From: Saprospiraceae bacterium
Lineage (GTDB): Bacteria; Bacteroidota; Bacteroidia; Chitinophagales; Saprospiraceae
Assembly: GCA_027486765.1 (NCBI GenBank)
Contig: JAIXOO010000023.1
Location: 1-64,000 of the forward strand
Direction of reading: 5' to 3'
Length of the DNA: 64,000 nucleotides
Part shown: positions 8,533-17,285 of the stretch, one piece after another
Numbering within the stretch: position 1 is the stretch's first letter
Layout: every line of letters starts with the position of its first letter
The notes under the pieces: generated by a model
Told to the model about the DNA's origin: nothing
The model's input: the letters and a program-made list of their open reading frames with translations, nothing else
Databases searched by the model: none
Translations under genes and position numbers: made by a program

Positions 8533-9297
8533 ATGAAGATTGTCATCATCGAAGACGAAAAGCTGACGGCTAAAGACCTGGCCAGAACCCTAAACAAGAT
8601 TGATTCCGCTATTGAAGTGGTCGCAAGCCTTCATTCTCTGAAGCAGGCATTTGAGTTTATGCGCAGCAACCCGGAGATCGACCTGATTTTTTCGGATATA
8701 GAATTGGGCGATGGGCTGAGTTTTGAATTGTTTGAGCGGCTTAAACTCAACATTCCAGTCATTTTTTGTACTGCTTACGATAAGTACGCGTTGGAAGCCT
8801 TTCATACCTTTAGCATTGACTACATTTTGAAGCCTTTTACGCGGTATTCGGTGGAAAAAGCCTTGCAAAAGTATTTGAGCATCAAGGAAAACATGTCGGT
8901 TCCGCGCGAGGATCAATTCTTGGGCATGATTCATGCCTTGAGATCACAACTTATGCCCCAAAACCCGGCAGTATTGATTCAACAAGGGGATAAAATTATC
9001 CCATTGCATGCCAAAGACATTGCATTGTTTTACACTGAAAATGAATACAGTTTTGCCTATACCTTTGCTCAGGAAAGTTTTTTGCTCTCTCCAAGTCTGG
9101 AAGCTTTAAGTCAACAATTTAGCGCTGATTTTTTTAGAATCAATCGCCAGTTTTTGGTCAATCGCCTGGCCATCAAGGACGCCTCGCAGCACCTGAACCG
9201 CAAAATAATGGTCAATCTTAAGGTTCCTTTCAAAGCACCTATTTTGGTGGGTAAGCTCAAAGTCACAGCGTTTTTGAACTGGTGGGCAGGGAAATAA
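8533..9297 (+). CDS. LytTR response regulator (cassette 1)
   Basis: 254 residues. Receiver domain 1-120 with acidic pocket EDE at 7-9 and phospho-accepting D55 (FSDIELGD). A C-terminal LytTR DNA-binding domain (about 150-250) carries the FFRINRQFLVN motif. It is the partner of the LytS kinase 19 bases upstream. LytTR proteins bind pairs of direct repeats spaced about 21 bp; two such candidates lie upstream of the efflux operon and of the outer-membrane-like gene (14229-14267, 15558-15596), which makes these genes possible targets. Confidence 0.92.
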   Translation: MKIVIIEDEKLTAKDLARTLNKIDSAIEVVASLHSLKQAFEFMRSNPEIDLIFSDIELGDGLSFELFERLKLNIPVIFCTAYDKYALEAFHTFSIDYILKPFTRYSVEKALQKYLSIKENMSVPREDQFLGMIHALRSQLMPQNPAVLIQQGDKIIPLHAKDIALFYTENEYSFAYTFAQESFLLSPSLEALSQQFSADFFRINRQFLVNRLAIKDASQHLNRKIMVNLKVPFKAPILVGKLKVTAFLNWWAGK

Positions 9298-9302
9298 AAA
9301 AA

Positions 9303-9337
9303 GCCTGGGAACAATACAAGCTCAAATTGTCCCAGGC
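9303..9337. terminator. Bidirectional terminator between the LytTR gene and the efflux operon
   Basis: GCCTGGGAACAA (9303-9314) and TTGTCCCAGGC (9327-9337) form a strong stem, with A-rich sequence on the left and AAATAAAAAA on the right, so it can end transcription from both convergent units. Confidence 0.75.
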
Positions 9338-9408
9338 AAATAAAAAACACCCTCTCCAGGGTTAAAATGTAATGAAAAAACTACTTGCATATAGATATGA
9401 ACAACCTG

Positions 9409-10113
9409 CTAGTCAAGAAGATATGTTTTGGTGTTAAGGATTTTTCCATCAGCCAATTCAATGGTCCGATCACTGTTTTTGGCAAAATCATTGTCGTGGG
9501 TGACGGCTATGATGGTCTGGCCCATCTCCGAGCACAGTTGTTTAAAAATGTCGAATACGTTTTGCGCATTTTTGCTATCAAGATTTCCCGTAGGCTCATC
9601 ACAAAGGATGATCTTGGGGTCGTTGATCAGTGCCCGGGCAATAGAAACCCGCTGTTGTTGGCCACCGCTCAGCTTGGACGCAGGCTTGAGCGCCTGATCT
9701 TTTAAGCCAAGCATATCTAATTTCTGATAGGCCCGTTCTTCGACCTCCCGATGGCTGTATTTGCCCAATTTTAAAGCCGGGATCATCACATTTTTCAGGC
9801 AGCTGAATTCAGGCAACAAATAATGAAACTGAAAAACGAAGCCAATTGCTCTGCTGCGTATGGCGGCCAGTTCATCGGTTTTTTTACCAGTTACCTTTTG
9901 CCCCTCGATAAAGAGTTCTCCTTCGTAGGCCGTATCCATGGTGCTGAGGCAATACAGCAAGGTCGACTTGCCACAGCCACTTTTGCCTACCAGCGTTAAA
10001 AACTCGCCCGCATAGGCTTCAAAGCTCACATCGTCCAGCACTTTGAAGCGGATGGGGTCATAGAAATACTTGCCGATGGATTGGGTGCGGAGGATGACGG
10101 TCTGGTTCTTCAT
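9409..10113 (-). CDS. ABC transporter ATP-binding protein (MacB/LolD type)
   Basis: 234 residues. Walker A GKSGCGKST, Q-loop at FVFQFHYLLPEF, signature LSGGQQQR, Walker B IILCDEPTGNLDS and H-loop VTHD are all intact, so it should be an active ATPase. The LDS after Walker B and the length are typical of the MacB/LolD/FtsE group, which drive mechanotransmission rather than classical import. It begins 1 base after the permease stop and is the last gene of the five-gene efflux operon. Confidence 0.92.
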   Translation of the reverse strand: MKNQTVILRTQSIGKYFYDPIRFKVLDDVSFEAYAGEFLTLVGKSGCGKSTLLYCLSTMDTAYEGELFIEGQKVTGKKTDELAAIRSRAIGFVFQFHYLLPEFSCLKNVMIPALKLGKYSHREVEERAYQKLDMLGLKDQALKPASKLSGGQQQRVSIARALINDPKIILCDEPTGNLDSKNAQNVFDIFKQLCSEMGQTIIAVTHDNDFAKNSDRTIELADGKILNTKTYLLD

Positions 10114-10114
10114 G

Positions 10115-11350
10115 TTACTTTCGGAATATGGCTACCGGATCAATCCGCGCAGCCCGGCGGGCTGGCAAATAACCCGCACCAATGGTGATCAAAAGGCCAA
10201 AAACTGTACTGGTAATGAATACACCGGGGTCGAAATAAATGGGGAAATAATCGGCGGGGCCACCAACGTATACGCCGCTCAATATCTGGATACAAATGGC
10301 ACCCAAGATCAGTCCAAGCGCAGTACCGATAATGCCCATGATTAAAGCTTCCAGTACAAAAATGCGAATGATGTCGCGCCCGGCGAATCCAGTTGCTTTT
10401 AGGATGGCGATGTCGTCCAATTTTTGGGAAATGGTCATATTCAGGATATTGTAAATCCCAAATGCTGCCACCAGCAAAATGGCCATTGAAACGGAAGTCG
10501 ACATGATTTGTCGGATCAAGTCGCCGGCCAGAATATCCGCATAAGTGGTTTTCCAGTCTTCGACCTTGTAGCTGGTAATGGGTTGTAACAGTTGAGAATA
10601 AGCCAATGCCTCATCGGGATTTTTGATGTTGGCATAAATATCAGTGATGTAAGTTGGGCCTGCTTTGACCAATTGCTGAGCTGCGGCAATATGGAGGTAC
10701 ACCTTCGACTCGTCGGTGGCCTTGTTCTTAGTGCTGAATATGCCTACGATCTTCATGACTTTCACTACACCTGCTGAGGATACAATGGTCAGGTTGTCGT
10801 CGAGTCCCAGGTTCAGTTTATTGGCAATTCTACTGCCAACCACTACCGAACTGAGGCTGTTGCTCAAGGCATTCAAACTGCCCGCTACCATGGTCCCTTG
10901 GATGTTGAACATGGCGTCTGCTTCCACCATGTTCACCCCATTGGCTACCCCCTTGAGTTGGGTTTTTCCATTTTGATAAAACACATCCACATTGACCTGC
11001 GGCGCTGCGGAGCTGATGTAGTCTTGCTTTTTTACCTCCGCCAACAGCGCATAAGGATTGATGATGGTTCTGGAAAGAGTGGTAATCTTGGGGTTGTGGA
11101 TGATCACCACTTGCCGGGGCGATTTTGCTTCAATCAGGGGCTTGCTGATTTCGTCATCCTTGTAAATCCTAAGATGGGGAGTGACCTTGAAGATTTCGGT
11201 GCGAGAATACTTTCCAAAACCTTTCATCAGGGAATTGCTGAAAATGTACATGGCAATGCCCATGGTCACTCCCAGCGCCGCCACCAGGGTCTGGCGCTTG
11301 CGGGTGAATATGTGCGTTAAGGCTATTTCGACATTGATGTTGCTGCGCAT
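10115..11350 (-). CDS. ABC transporter permease, MacB/FtsX-type
   Basis: 411 residues with the MacB topology: one N-terminal membrane segment (about 18-40), a large periplasmic MacB_PCD domain (about 45-270), and three C-terminal membrane segments (about 285-405) forming the FtsX domain, which includes the ILNMTISQKLDDIAILKATG coupling region. It is encoded between the HlyD-type adaptor (4-base gap) and the ATPase (1-base gap). Together they form an inner-membrane motor that pushes substrate from the periplasm through TolC. The substrate is not identifiable. Confidence 0.9.
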   Translation of the reverse strand: MRSNINVEIALTHIFTRKRQTLVAALGVTMGIAMYIFSNSLMKGFGKYSRTEIFKVTPHLRIYKDDEISKPLIEAKSPRQVVIIHNPKITTLSRTIINPYALLAEVKKQDYISSAAPQVNVDVFYQNGKTQLKGVANGVNMVEADAMFNIQGTMVAGSLNALSNSLSSVVVGSRIANKLNLGLDDNLTIVSSAGVVKVMKIVGIFSTKNKATDESKVYLHIAAAQQLVKAGPTYITDIYANIKNPDEALAYSQLLQPITSYKVEDWKTTYADILAGDLIRQIMSTSVSMAILLVAAFGIYNILNMTISQKLDDIAILKATGFAGRDIIRIFVLEALIMGIIGTALGLILGAICIQILSGVYVGGPADYFPIYFDPGVFITSTVFGLLITIGAGYLPARRAARIDPVAIFRK

Positions 11351-11354
11351 GGTC

Positions 11355-12452
11355 TTACTTGATGTTTTCAGTAACGATGGTCATGTTTTCATCCAGGCCA
11401 GTCAGCACCTGCACCCAATCACTGCTGACAAAGCGCGTGGTAACAATCACTGGTTTGTCCTGGTCTTTTACCATGACCTGGTTGCCAAAATCCAGGTACC
11501 TCCGCGGGATCAGCAAGGCATTGTGCTGCGTTCCGGTGACGATATTGGCCTGAAGCTGCGTATTGACCACTTTGAATTCGAGGGGCTTGGTGAACAAAAT
11601 TTTGCAGAAAAAAGACTGACTTGCTTCATCAAAAGCAGGATAGATTTCGGCCACTTTGCCTGGATAAATCCGCTCTTTGTTGGTGTTGAGCTGCACTGCG
11701 GCCTCCTGGCCAATTTGGATTTTGCTGATGTTTCCCTCGTCTACATTGACCTTGGCATAAATGAGGTTGGGGTCTCCAATGGTGGCAATGACGTCTCCTT
11801 TCTTGACAAAGTCTCCGCGTTGCTTGAACTTTTGGTAGACTTTGCCTGAAAAGAGTGCCCGGATTTCATTGTTGCCAGACAAGGTTCGATTGACCTCCTT
11901 TTGTGATGCATTGATGATCAATTGTTGCCTAGCCTGCAACTGGAGAACCGCATAGTTCTCCAGTGCATTGGCGTAGTTGGTTTGGGAAGTTTGGTATTGC
12001 AAAAGCACGTTGTCATAATCATTGCGGGCAATGCTGTTGGCCTCCAGTAGTTTTTGATAACGAATTACTTGTATCGAATCCAGTTCCATTTTGCGCTTGG
12101 CCATCTGCGCAGTATTGCGGGCTTGCACCAGCGATGGGGCATTGAATTGGGTATTGCTTTTGGCTATATCGTACAGGGCTGCGGCACTTTCGGTATTCAA
12201 TACATTCTGAGGGTTTTCAATGACGGCCAAGGTAATTCCTGCCCGAATGAGGTCTCCTTGCTCAAAGTTGACCTTGCTTAGGTACCCATCGGTTTGTGCG
12301 GTGAGTTGATAAGTGCCGTTGGCCTCCAAAACACCCGATGCAAAAACCGTTTCGACTACATCTTTGCGGATGGGTTTGGTTTCTTCGGTGGCTTTGCCGC
12401 AAGCACCCAAGAGGGCAATCAGGATCAGACCAAGAAATAGCTGGAATTTCAT
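11355..12452 (-). CDS. HlyD/MacA-type periplasmic adaptor lipoprotein
   Basis: 365 residues with a lipoprotein signal (LIALLGAC, C18), a biotinyl-lipoyl half-motif (TDGYLSKVNFEQGDLIRAG), a long alpha-hairpin with heptad character (about 85-180), the second lipoyl half, and beta-barrel and membrane-proximal domains. This is the adaptor that bridges the inner-membrane pump and TolC. It lies 5 bases after the TolC-like gene. The lipid anchor replaces the N-terminal membrane helix of MacA. Confidence 0.9.
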   Translation of the reverse strand: MKFQLFLGLILIALLGACGKATEETKPIRKDVVETVFASGVLEANGTYQLTAQTDGYLSKVNFEQGDLIRAGITLAVIENPQNVLNTESAAALYDIAKSNTQFNAPSLVQARNTAQMAKRKMELDSIQVIRYQKLLEANSIARNDYDNVLLQYQTSQTNYANALENYAVLQLQARQQLIINASQKEVNRTLSGNNEIRALFSGKVYQKFKQRGDFVKKGDVIATIGDPNLIYAKVNVDEGNISKIQIGQEAAVQLNTNKERIYPGKVAEIYPAFDEASQSFFCKILFTKPLEFKVVNTQLQANIVTGTQHNALLIPRRYLDFGNQVMVKDQDKPVIVTTRFVSSDWVQVLTGLDENMTIVTENIK

Positions 12453-12457
12453 CGCGT

Positions 12458-13771
12458 TTACTTTGGGTTGTTGTTGAGCGCAATATTTGCCTCGGCCAGC
12501 AGCACACTGATCGTAGAGGAAATCAGGTTGTAATGGCTATTTATCAGGGCATTGTAGTTGTTCATAACCTGATCCAGGCCAATCAATCCGGCATTGTACA
12601 AGCTCAGATTTTTGGTGTAAGTATCTCGTTTTAGTCGAAATACTTCCCGATTGGTTTGGGCCTGAGATGCAGCTTTATGATAATCATTGACCAATTGTTT
12701 GGCCTCAATTTCCATTTTGCTTTGCAGGTGTTCCGTGTTCAACTTGCTTAACGCATAGTCATAACGGGTTTTACTAACTTGGGCAATGGCCTGGGATGAA
12801 GGGATATTCCAATTCAGTTTCACACCCAAAAAACTGCTGGGAATCCAGCTAACGTCCTGATCAAACAAAGTCGAGCGCGTATTGTACTGTTGACTGGTGT
12901 TTGACCAAAACAAAGACACGGTAGGTAGCAAGGCAAACCGGGCTTGGCGGTAACTCGACCAGGCCATTTTTTCTTTCATCAAACCATTGAATACTTCCAG
13001 CCGATTGGGCAGCACTGGAGCCATTCGCGGCGTTTCGACATTGTCGATGAATTGGCCAATCAAAATGGAGTCTCGATCGGGGATATCGCACAAAATTTTC
13101 AAGAAATTGTACTGTTGGATGATCAAAAACTCAACCTGTCGAGCCGTTTCCTGGCTATTCAGGTAATTGCTCTTTGCCTCGTTTACGTCCTGAGGTTTTC
13201 CAAGCCCTTGCTGGTATTTCTGGGTAGCAATCTGAAACAAGGTATCTGCAACCCTTGCATTTTGCTGGGTAGCTTTGAGTTGTTCCTGCAAATTGACAAT
13301 ATTAAAGTAGTTGGCAGCAATATTGCTTTGCAGGTTTTTCAAGGTGATGCGATTGTCAGATTGGGTAGCTTCGATGTTCAGTTTGGACAAGTGTAGGTTT
13401 TCCCAAGCTGCCAGGTTGAACAACTTTAAATCGACATACACATTTCCATTGCTCACGTACTGGATTCCACTTTGGACTTCCCGGAAAGTATCCTTTTCGC
13501 CTCCAAATACCTCGGCAGGAAACAGATTGACCGGCAGCCGGGTGTTGTTGGTGTAAGAAAAAGACGCACCGCCACCCAAGTCTGGAATCCCGGCAATAGC
13601 CGCTAATTTAGCTTGCTTGGCCTGATCAAAGCGCAGTGTGCCCGATTGGATCGATTTGTTTTTTCCGGTAGCATAAATGAGCAGGGAATCAAGATTGTAA
13701 AAAACCTGTTGCCCCAGTGCGCTAGGCTTTAGCAATACACAAAGCAAGCCAATAAGTGTTGCCACTTTCAT
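12458..13771 (-). CDS. TolC-family outer-membrane efflux protein
   Basis: 437 residues from the ATG at 13771. An in-frame start at 13801 would overlap the DUF2147 gene and spoil the signal peptide, so it was not chosen. Signal peptide MKVATLIGLLCVLLKPSALG, then two repeated OEP segments with long coiled helices (about 100-200 and 310-420). It forms the trimeric outer-membrane exit duct for the adaptor and permease encoded downstream. Confidence 0.9.
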   Translation of the reverse strand: MKVATLIGLLCVLLKPSALGQQVFYNLDSLLIYATGKNKSIQSGTLRFDQAKQAKLAAIAGIPDLGGGASFSYTNNTRLPVNLFPAEVFGGEKDTFREVQSGIQYVSNGNVYVDLKLFNLAAWENLHLSKLNIEATQSDNRITLKNLQSNIAANYFNIVNLQEQLKATQQNARVADTLFQIATQKYQQGLGKPQDVNEAKSNYLNSQETARQVEFLIIQQYNFLKILCDIPDRDSILIGQFIDNVETPRMAPVLPNRLEVFNGLMKEKMAWSSYRQARFALLPTVSLFWSNTSQQYNTRSTLFDQDVSWIPSSFLGVKLNWNIPSSQAIAQVSKTRYDYALSKLNTEHLQSKMEIEAKQLVNDYHKAASQAQTNREVFRLKRDTYTKNLSLYNAGLIGLDQVMNNYNALINSHYNLISSTISVLLAEANIALNNNPK

Positions 13772-13784
13772 GCTTAAACTGGGT

Positions 13785-14174
13785 TTATCGGATGCGGACA
13801 AGATGAAAAACCTTGGTCATGAAGAACTTTTTTCCCACCACTTCCAGGCGATTGTTGTCAGAAAAAGTAAGGGTGGCATTGATGCTTAGTTTTGCATCAG
13901 GAGGCATCATTTGGCCTTTGTAAGTGTGGCTTTGCTCATCGTATTTGAGTTGCTTAAAAATCAGGTGCCCGTTTTTGGGATTTTTGCCGTTGTCGTTGAT
14001 GACTTTGCCACTGAAGCTACCATCCTTTTCCTGATAAAATTCAATTTGGCGCGATGCGTCTTCTTCTCCCTTCCACTTGCCCAGAATGGTCTTGGTGCTT
14101 TGAGCATTTAGGCCGCTGGACAAAAGCATCAGGGCCATCATGATTTCGGTTGATTTCAAAGTTGTACCTTCCAT
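13785..14174 (-). CDS. DUF2147-like periplasmic protein, first gene of the efflux operon
   Basis: 129 residues with an N-terminal hydrophobic segment ending LNAQ. The GKWKGEEDASRQIEFYQ start and the GSFSGKVINDNGKN stretch fit the DUF2147 beta-barrel (lipocalin-like). These are small secreted proteins of unknown function. It is the promoter-proximal gene of the ABC efflux operon (13 bases before the TolC-like gene), so it may help with cargo handling, though this is inference. The upstream region carries a LytTR-like direct repeat. Confidence 0.7.
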   Translation of the reverse strand: MEGTTLKSTEIMMALMLLSSGLNAQSTKTILGKWKGEEDASRQIEFYQEKDGSFSGKVINDNGKNPKNGHLIFKQLKYDEQSHTYKGQMMPPDAKLSINATLTFSDNNRLEVVGKKFFMTKVFHLVRIR

Positions 14175-14228
14175 AGTTATTGTGTTTTCTATGACAAAGA
14201 TTCCAACTCTAATTCAGGCTGGCAATGG

Positions 14229-14267
14229 ATTTTCCGTAAGGTGGACAAATGGAGGGGTGAGGTGGAC
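14229..14267 (-). promoter_or_regulatory. LytTR-like direct repeat upstream of the efflux operon
   Basis: GGTGGAC occurs at 14240-14246 and again at 14261-14267, a 21-bp period, preceded by ATTTTCCG at 14229. The whole block is repeated with few changes upstream of the next gene (15558-15596). A near-consensus -7 box (AATCTTTG on the minus strand, 14195-14202) lies between the block and the DUF2147 start. The regulator is inferred to be a LytTR protein from the spacing only. Confidence 0.45.
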
Positions 14268-14292
14268 GTAATAATGATATTGAAAAATGGGC

Positions 14293-15492
14293 TTACGGTA
14301 CTGGCTTCTTTCTTTTGCTTGCATTCAAATACTGGTACTGGCTACTGGTTTTGCTAAAAGTCCACTGTACCCCCAAATTAGGGTAAAGTTTAAAGGAGTG
14401 CTGGTCAATAAACGTTTCGTTCACTTTCCCTTTTTGGTTTGCAAAATGATAGTCCATTTGAAAAAGCAAAGCGCTGTGTTTTGACATTTCAAATCGTGCA
14501 CCAGCACTGAAGTAGGGGTCAAAAAAGAAGCGCGACAACAGCGGCAAATCGTTTGCAGAATCAAACCCTAATCCATCTATACCTCCCGAAAAATTCGAAA
14601 AATCAATCGTTTCTTCAATCTTGGTTTTAGTAGAGGCAAAAAAAATCGCAGATAGCCCGGCGCCGGTGTAGGCTTGAAGTTTCCCGGATGTGTGAAATAG
14701 ATAATTGAGTTGGAAGGAATTTTGGACGAAAACATGAAGTTTTAATTCAGCTAAAATGGTTTGTTCGCCCCCTTCGTTAGGATCAATTTGATCAAAAATA
14801 CTGCTTTGTAATTTTTTTTGGTTGGGTACTTTGAAGCTACCCGATATCCTCGTCATCAATTGCAAATGCCTGGATAAACGATAATTGAGCAAAATACCAA
14901 GCGTGTTGATTCGATTGGGCAAATAAGCCGTGTCTTGCTCCAGGACTTTCTGTGTCTTGTGGCCAAGCAGGAAGCCCAAGCCTAACTTCCGGTATTTGAC
15001 AGTATATTTTATGTGATTTTGCTCGATGTTGGTAACATCAATTTCCCACAACCTGCTTTTGCTCCACTTTGTCAAAAGCGTTTCCAAAAAGGGTTGACCT
15101 GATACCGATTCCTTACGCTGGAAATGAGCATCGGCAAATAGACTTCTCGATTGCAGATAGGCCTCCAGCTTTGCATCGATGTTTTGTGCCAAAAGATATA
15201 TCCTTTGTTTGTCAAAGTTATGGCCTTCATCCCTGTTTAATAGGGTATTCAACACTAGCGCAATAAAGTTGCTATCCAGGTTTTCGCCAAAAAGCAAGAG
15301 GAAATGATGCTGACTTCGCCATGGTTCAGGGAGTTGCTCGACGCTTTGTAGCATTTGATTTGGCTGTATTTCAGCACTCACCACCACCACCAAAGGCAAG
15401 CGGGTATTGGGTTGGAGGATCAATTTGGAGTCTTGAGCCTGGCAGACATTGAACATACAGCAAAACAGAAAAAAAGTAAGGCTTTTATTCAT
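14293..15492 (-). CDS. Secreted protein with probable outer-membrane barrel C-terminal half, function unknown
   Basis: 399 residues, not recognised. A signal peptide ends at QA in FNVCQAQ. The first half (about 20-150) looks globular and Leu-rich (QRIYLLAQNIDAKLEAYLQ). From about 150 onward it alternates polar and aromatic residues in strand-like stretches, with the pattern of an outer-membrane barrel (YFSAGARFEMSKHSALLFQM, LGVQWTF near the end), but it lacks a terminal Phe because a Lys/Pro-rich tail follows. It shares an upstream sequence block with the DUF2147/efflux operon, so the two units may be co-regulated. Confidence 0.5.
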   Translation of the reverse strand: MNKSLTFFLFCCMFNVCQAQDSKLILQPNTRLPLVVVVSAEIQPNQMLQSVEQLPEPWRSQHHFLLLFGENLDSNFIALVLNTLLNRDEGHNFDKQRIYLLAQNIDAKLEAYLQSRSLFADAHFQRKESVSGQPFLETLLTKWSKSRLWEIDVTNIEQNHIKYTVKYRKLGLGFLLGHKTQKVLEQDTAYLPNRINTLGILLNYRLSRHLQLMTRISGSFKVPNQKKLQSSIFDQIDPNEGGEQTILAELKLHVFVQNSFQLNYLFHTSGKLQAYTGAGLSAIFFASTKTKIEETIDFSNFSGGIDGLGFDSANDLPLLSRFFFDPYFSAGARFEMSKHSALLFQMDYHFANQKGKVNETFIDQHSFKLYPNLGVQWTFSKTSSQYQYLNASKRKKPVP

Positions 15493-15557
15493 CTCCCACG
15501 TAGTTTTTCAATTCGGTCAACTGCGAAGTTCCAGGCTCTGCTACAGTTGACCCAATC

Positions 15558-15596
15558 ATTTTCCGTGGAGTGGACAATTTGGGGGGTGAAGGGGAA
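15558..15596 (-). promoter_or_regulatory. Second LytTR-like block, upstream of the outer-membrane-like gene
   Basis: ATTTTCCG at 15558-15565, TGGACAATTT at 15571 and GGGAATGTCG at 15592 repeat the block found at 14229-14267 with the same 21-bp period. A shorter relative, GGGGTGAAGGGGAT, occurs at 15829-15842. The distance to the gene start is 66 bases, against 55 in the first copy. Confidence 0.4.
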
Positions 15597-15650
15597 TGTC
15601 GTTGAATTAAGGAAATTTGCGTTGAATTTGGTTGTGTGCTTTTGCCTCAT

Positions 15651-15771
15651 AACCCCCGACCCCTGAAAGGGGAGTACAGCCTACGTGAGCTTGAAATTTT
15701 TTTGCTTTTTAACTGAAAGACAAAATCTTAAACATACGTAAAATGTACTCCCCTTCCAGGGGTCGGGGGTT
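15651..15771. repeat. 28-bp inverted repeat in a 425-base intergenic stretch
   Basis: AACCCCCGACCCCTGAAAGG at 15651 continues to 15678 and is matched by its reverse complement at 15744-15771, with one mismatch in 28 positions and a 65-base centre. C-run/G-run arms of this kind recur in intergenic spaces of Bacteroidota genomes. The rest of 15493-15917 shows no credible gene; it holds the LytTR-like block and a T-rich stretch. Confidence 0.7.
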
Positions 15772-15917
15772 GGCAGACCTCAGCACGATTTTGCACTGAA
15801 TGCACCTTTTTTTTAAGTCAATGACATTGGGGTGAAGGGGATCCGGGTTATTATTTTTGAAGGGGGAGAGCTCCTTACAGTACTTTGGTTACGTTTCTAA
15901 GCGCTTTGTGTTGGACT

Positions 15918-16781
15918 TTAAGACTCTTGCCCTTTCTTCCCAGCCACCAACGATCGCTTAAACTCCGACGGGCTTTCCCCCGCCATTTTTTTGAAAAAAC
16001 GGCTAAAATGTGCCGCCTCCCCGAAGCCCAGTTCGTACCCGATTTCCCCGGCGGGCTTGTCGGTGTAGAGCAGCAGTCGCTTGCTTTCGAGGAAGATGCG
16101 CTCGCTGATGACTTGTAAGGGTGTTTTTTCGCTATACTTTGCAAAAAGGTTGCTCAGGGTCTTGGGCGACTTGAACATCAGGTTGGCGTATTCCTGCACC
16201 TGGTGAAGCCGCTTGTAATGGTTTTCTACCAACATATTGAACTGACGAACCGTGTCCAGTTCGTTTACGGAAAGAACATCGGCGTGGGCTTGTGTTTTTA
16301 CCAGACGGGTCAGTTTGATGATGAGTCTTTTCAGCAAGACCCTCAGCATTTCTCCCTGAATATTGTCCCGGTTTTGAAATTCTTCTTTAAAAACCTCCAC
16401 CAGCAGGCCGAAGCTCCGGATATCTTTTTCATCCAAAAAAATCGGCTCGCCCTCCCGCCATCCGTAGAACAGCAGCCCGGAGCAGGACACCTCCGCATCG
16501 TGCGTGACAATGCAATAGAACTCCCTATTAAACTGCCAAATCACCGCATCCTCTGACCGTTCCAAGCGGAAGGAATGACTGACGTTGAGCGCAAAAAAAG
16601 CATTGGCAGGCACCTCGAAACGCAGCTCATCAATGGTCAGCGATTGTGCCTCGCCTCGGTTCCAGACAAGGGCATTGAACAGCTTGTTACGCTCCCTAAA
16701 AAAGTAACGGGCAAAGTCAGGTTCATCTGTCGTCATCAGAAGCTGCCCGCCAGAAGCTGGGTCGTGGTATTCGTAGCGCAT
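15918..16781 (-). CDS. AraC-family transcriptional regulator
   Basis: 287 residues. The N-terminal 170 residues form a cupin-like ligand and dimer domain, followed by a two-HTH AraC domain at about 185-280, with SPKTLSNLFAKYSEKTPLQV and the signature EIGYELGFGEAAHFSRFFKK then SPSEFK. It overlaps the OsmC gene by one base (ATGA), so the two are translationally coupled. The operon promoter has two direct half-sites 21 bp apart, repeated at two other promoters, which suggests this protein regulates all three. The inducer is unknown, but OsmC and AhpD-like partners point to oxidative or electrophile stress. Confidence 0.9.
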   Translation of the reverse strand: MRYEYHDPASGGQLLMTTDEPDFARYFFRERNKLFNALVWNRGEAQSLTIDELRFEVPANAFFALNVSHSFRLERSEDAVIWQFNREFYCIVTHDAEVSCSGLLFYGWREGEPIFLDEKDIRSFGLLVEVFKEEFQNRDNIQGEMLRVLLKRLIIKLTRLVKTQAHADVLSVNELDTVRQFNMLVENHYKRLHQVQEYANLMFKSPKTLSNLFAKYSEKTPLQVISERIFLESKRLLLYTDKPAGEIGYELGFGEAAHFSRFFKKMAGESPSEFKRSLVAGKKGQES

Positions 16782-17206
16782 CAGGCTTCTACTGTTTCTC
16801 CGAAAGGTACAGCATTTTCAATTGTCCATTCGCCCTTGATCATACGATGGACGTAACAGTTATCGGCTTCGTGGAGCAGTTCTGCCCGTTGTTCGGCACT
16901 CAGGTCGCCTTCGATTTCCATTTGCACCGTCACCGTGGTAGCGAGGCTGCGGTCGGGGTTGCGCTTTACGGACATTTCCAATTTTGCGTCCACGTCCCTT
17001 ACCGTCCAGCCTTTTTTGCGGGCGATAAAACGGACGGTAGCCACCTTGCAGGAAGCCAGCGCGGAGAGGAGGAGGTCTTCAGGCGAAAAGCCCTGATCGG
17101 TGCCCTTGCTCGTGAGGGGTTCGTCGCCCACGATGGAGTGGCGGCCGTTGGAGATGATGGACTGGTAGCCTATGGGCAAGCTCTTGATGTTGATTTTGGT
17201 TGCCAT
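16781..17206 (-). CDS. OsmC/Ohr-family peroxide-detoxifying protein
   Basis: 141 residues with the two conserved cysteines of the family, C53 in LSALASCKVATVRF and C117 in HEADNCYVHRMI, plus the SPEDLLLSAL helix before the first. OsmC/Ohr homodimers reduce organic hydroperoxides through this Cys pair. It is the first gene of a two-gene operon with the AraC regulator. Start ATG 17206; the minus-strand promoter with its -7 box TAATTTTG lies 80 bases upstream. Confidence 0.9.
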   Translation of the reverse strand: MATKINIKSLPIGYQSIISNGRHSIVGDEPLTSKGTDQGFSPEDLLLSALASCKVATVRFIARKKGWTVRDVDAKLEMSVKRNPDRSLATTVTVQMEIEGDLSAEQRAELLHEADNCYVHRMIKGEWTIENAVPFGETVEA

Positions 17207-17285
17207 GTGTAAATAGTGATGAGTGGTGAATGATGAGTGATGAATTGGCAGCTAGGAGTTTAGATTAGACTTGGTTTCGTTGACA

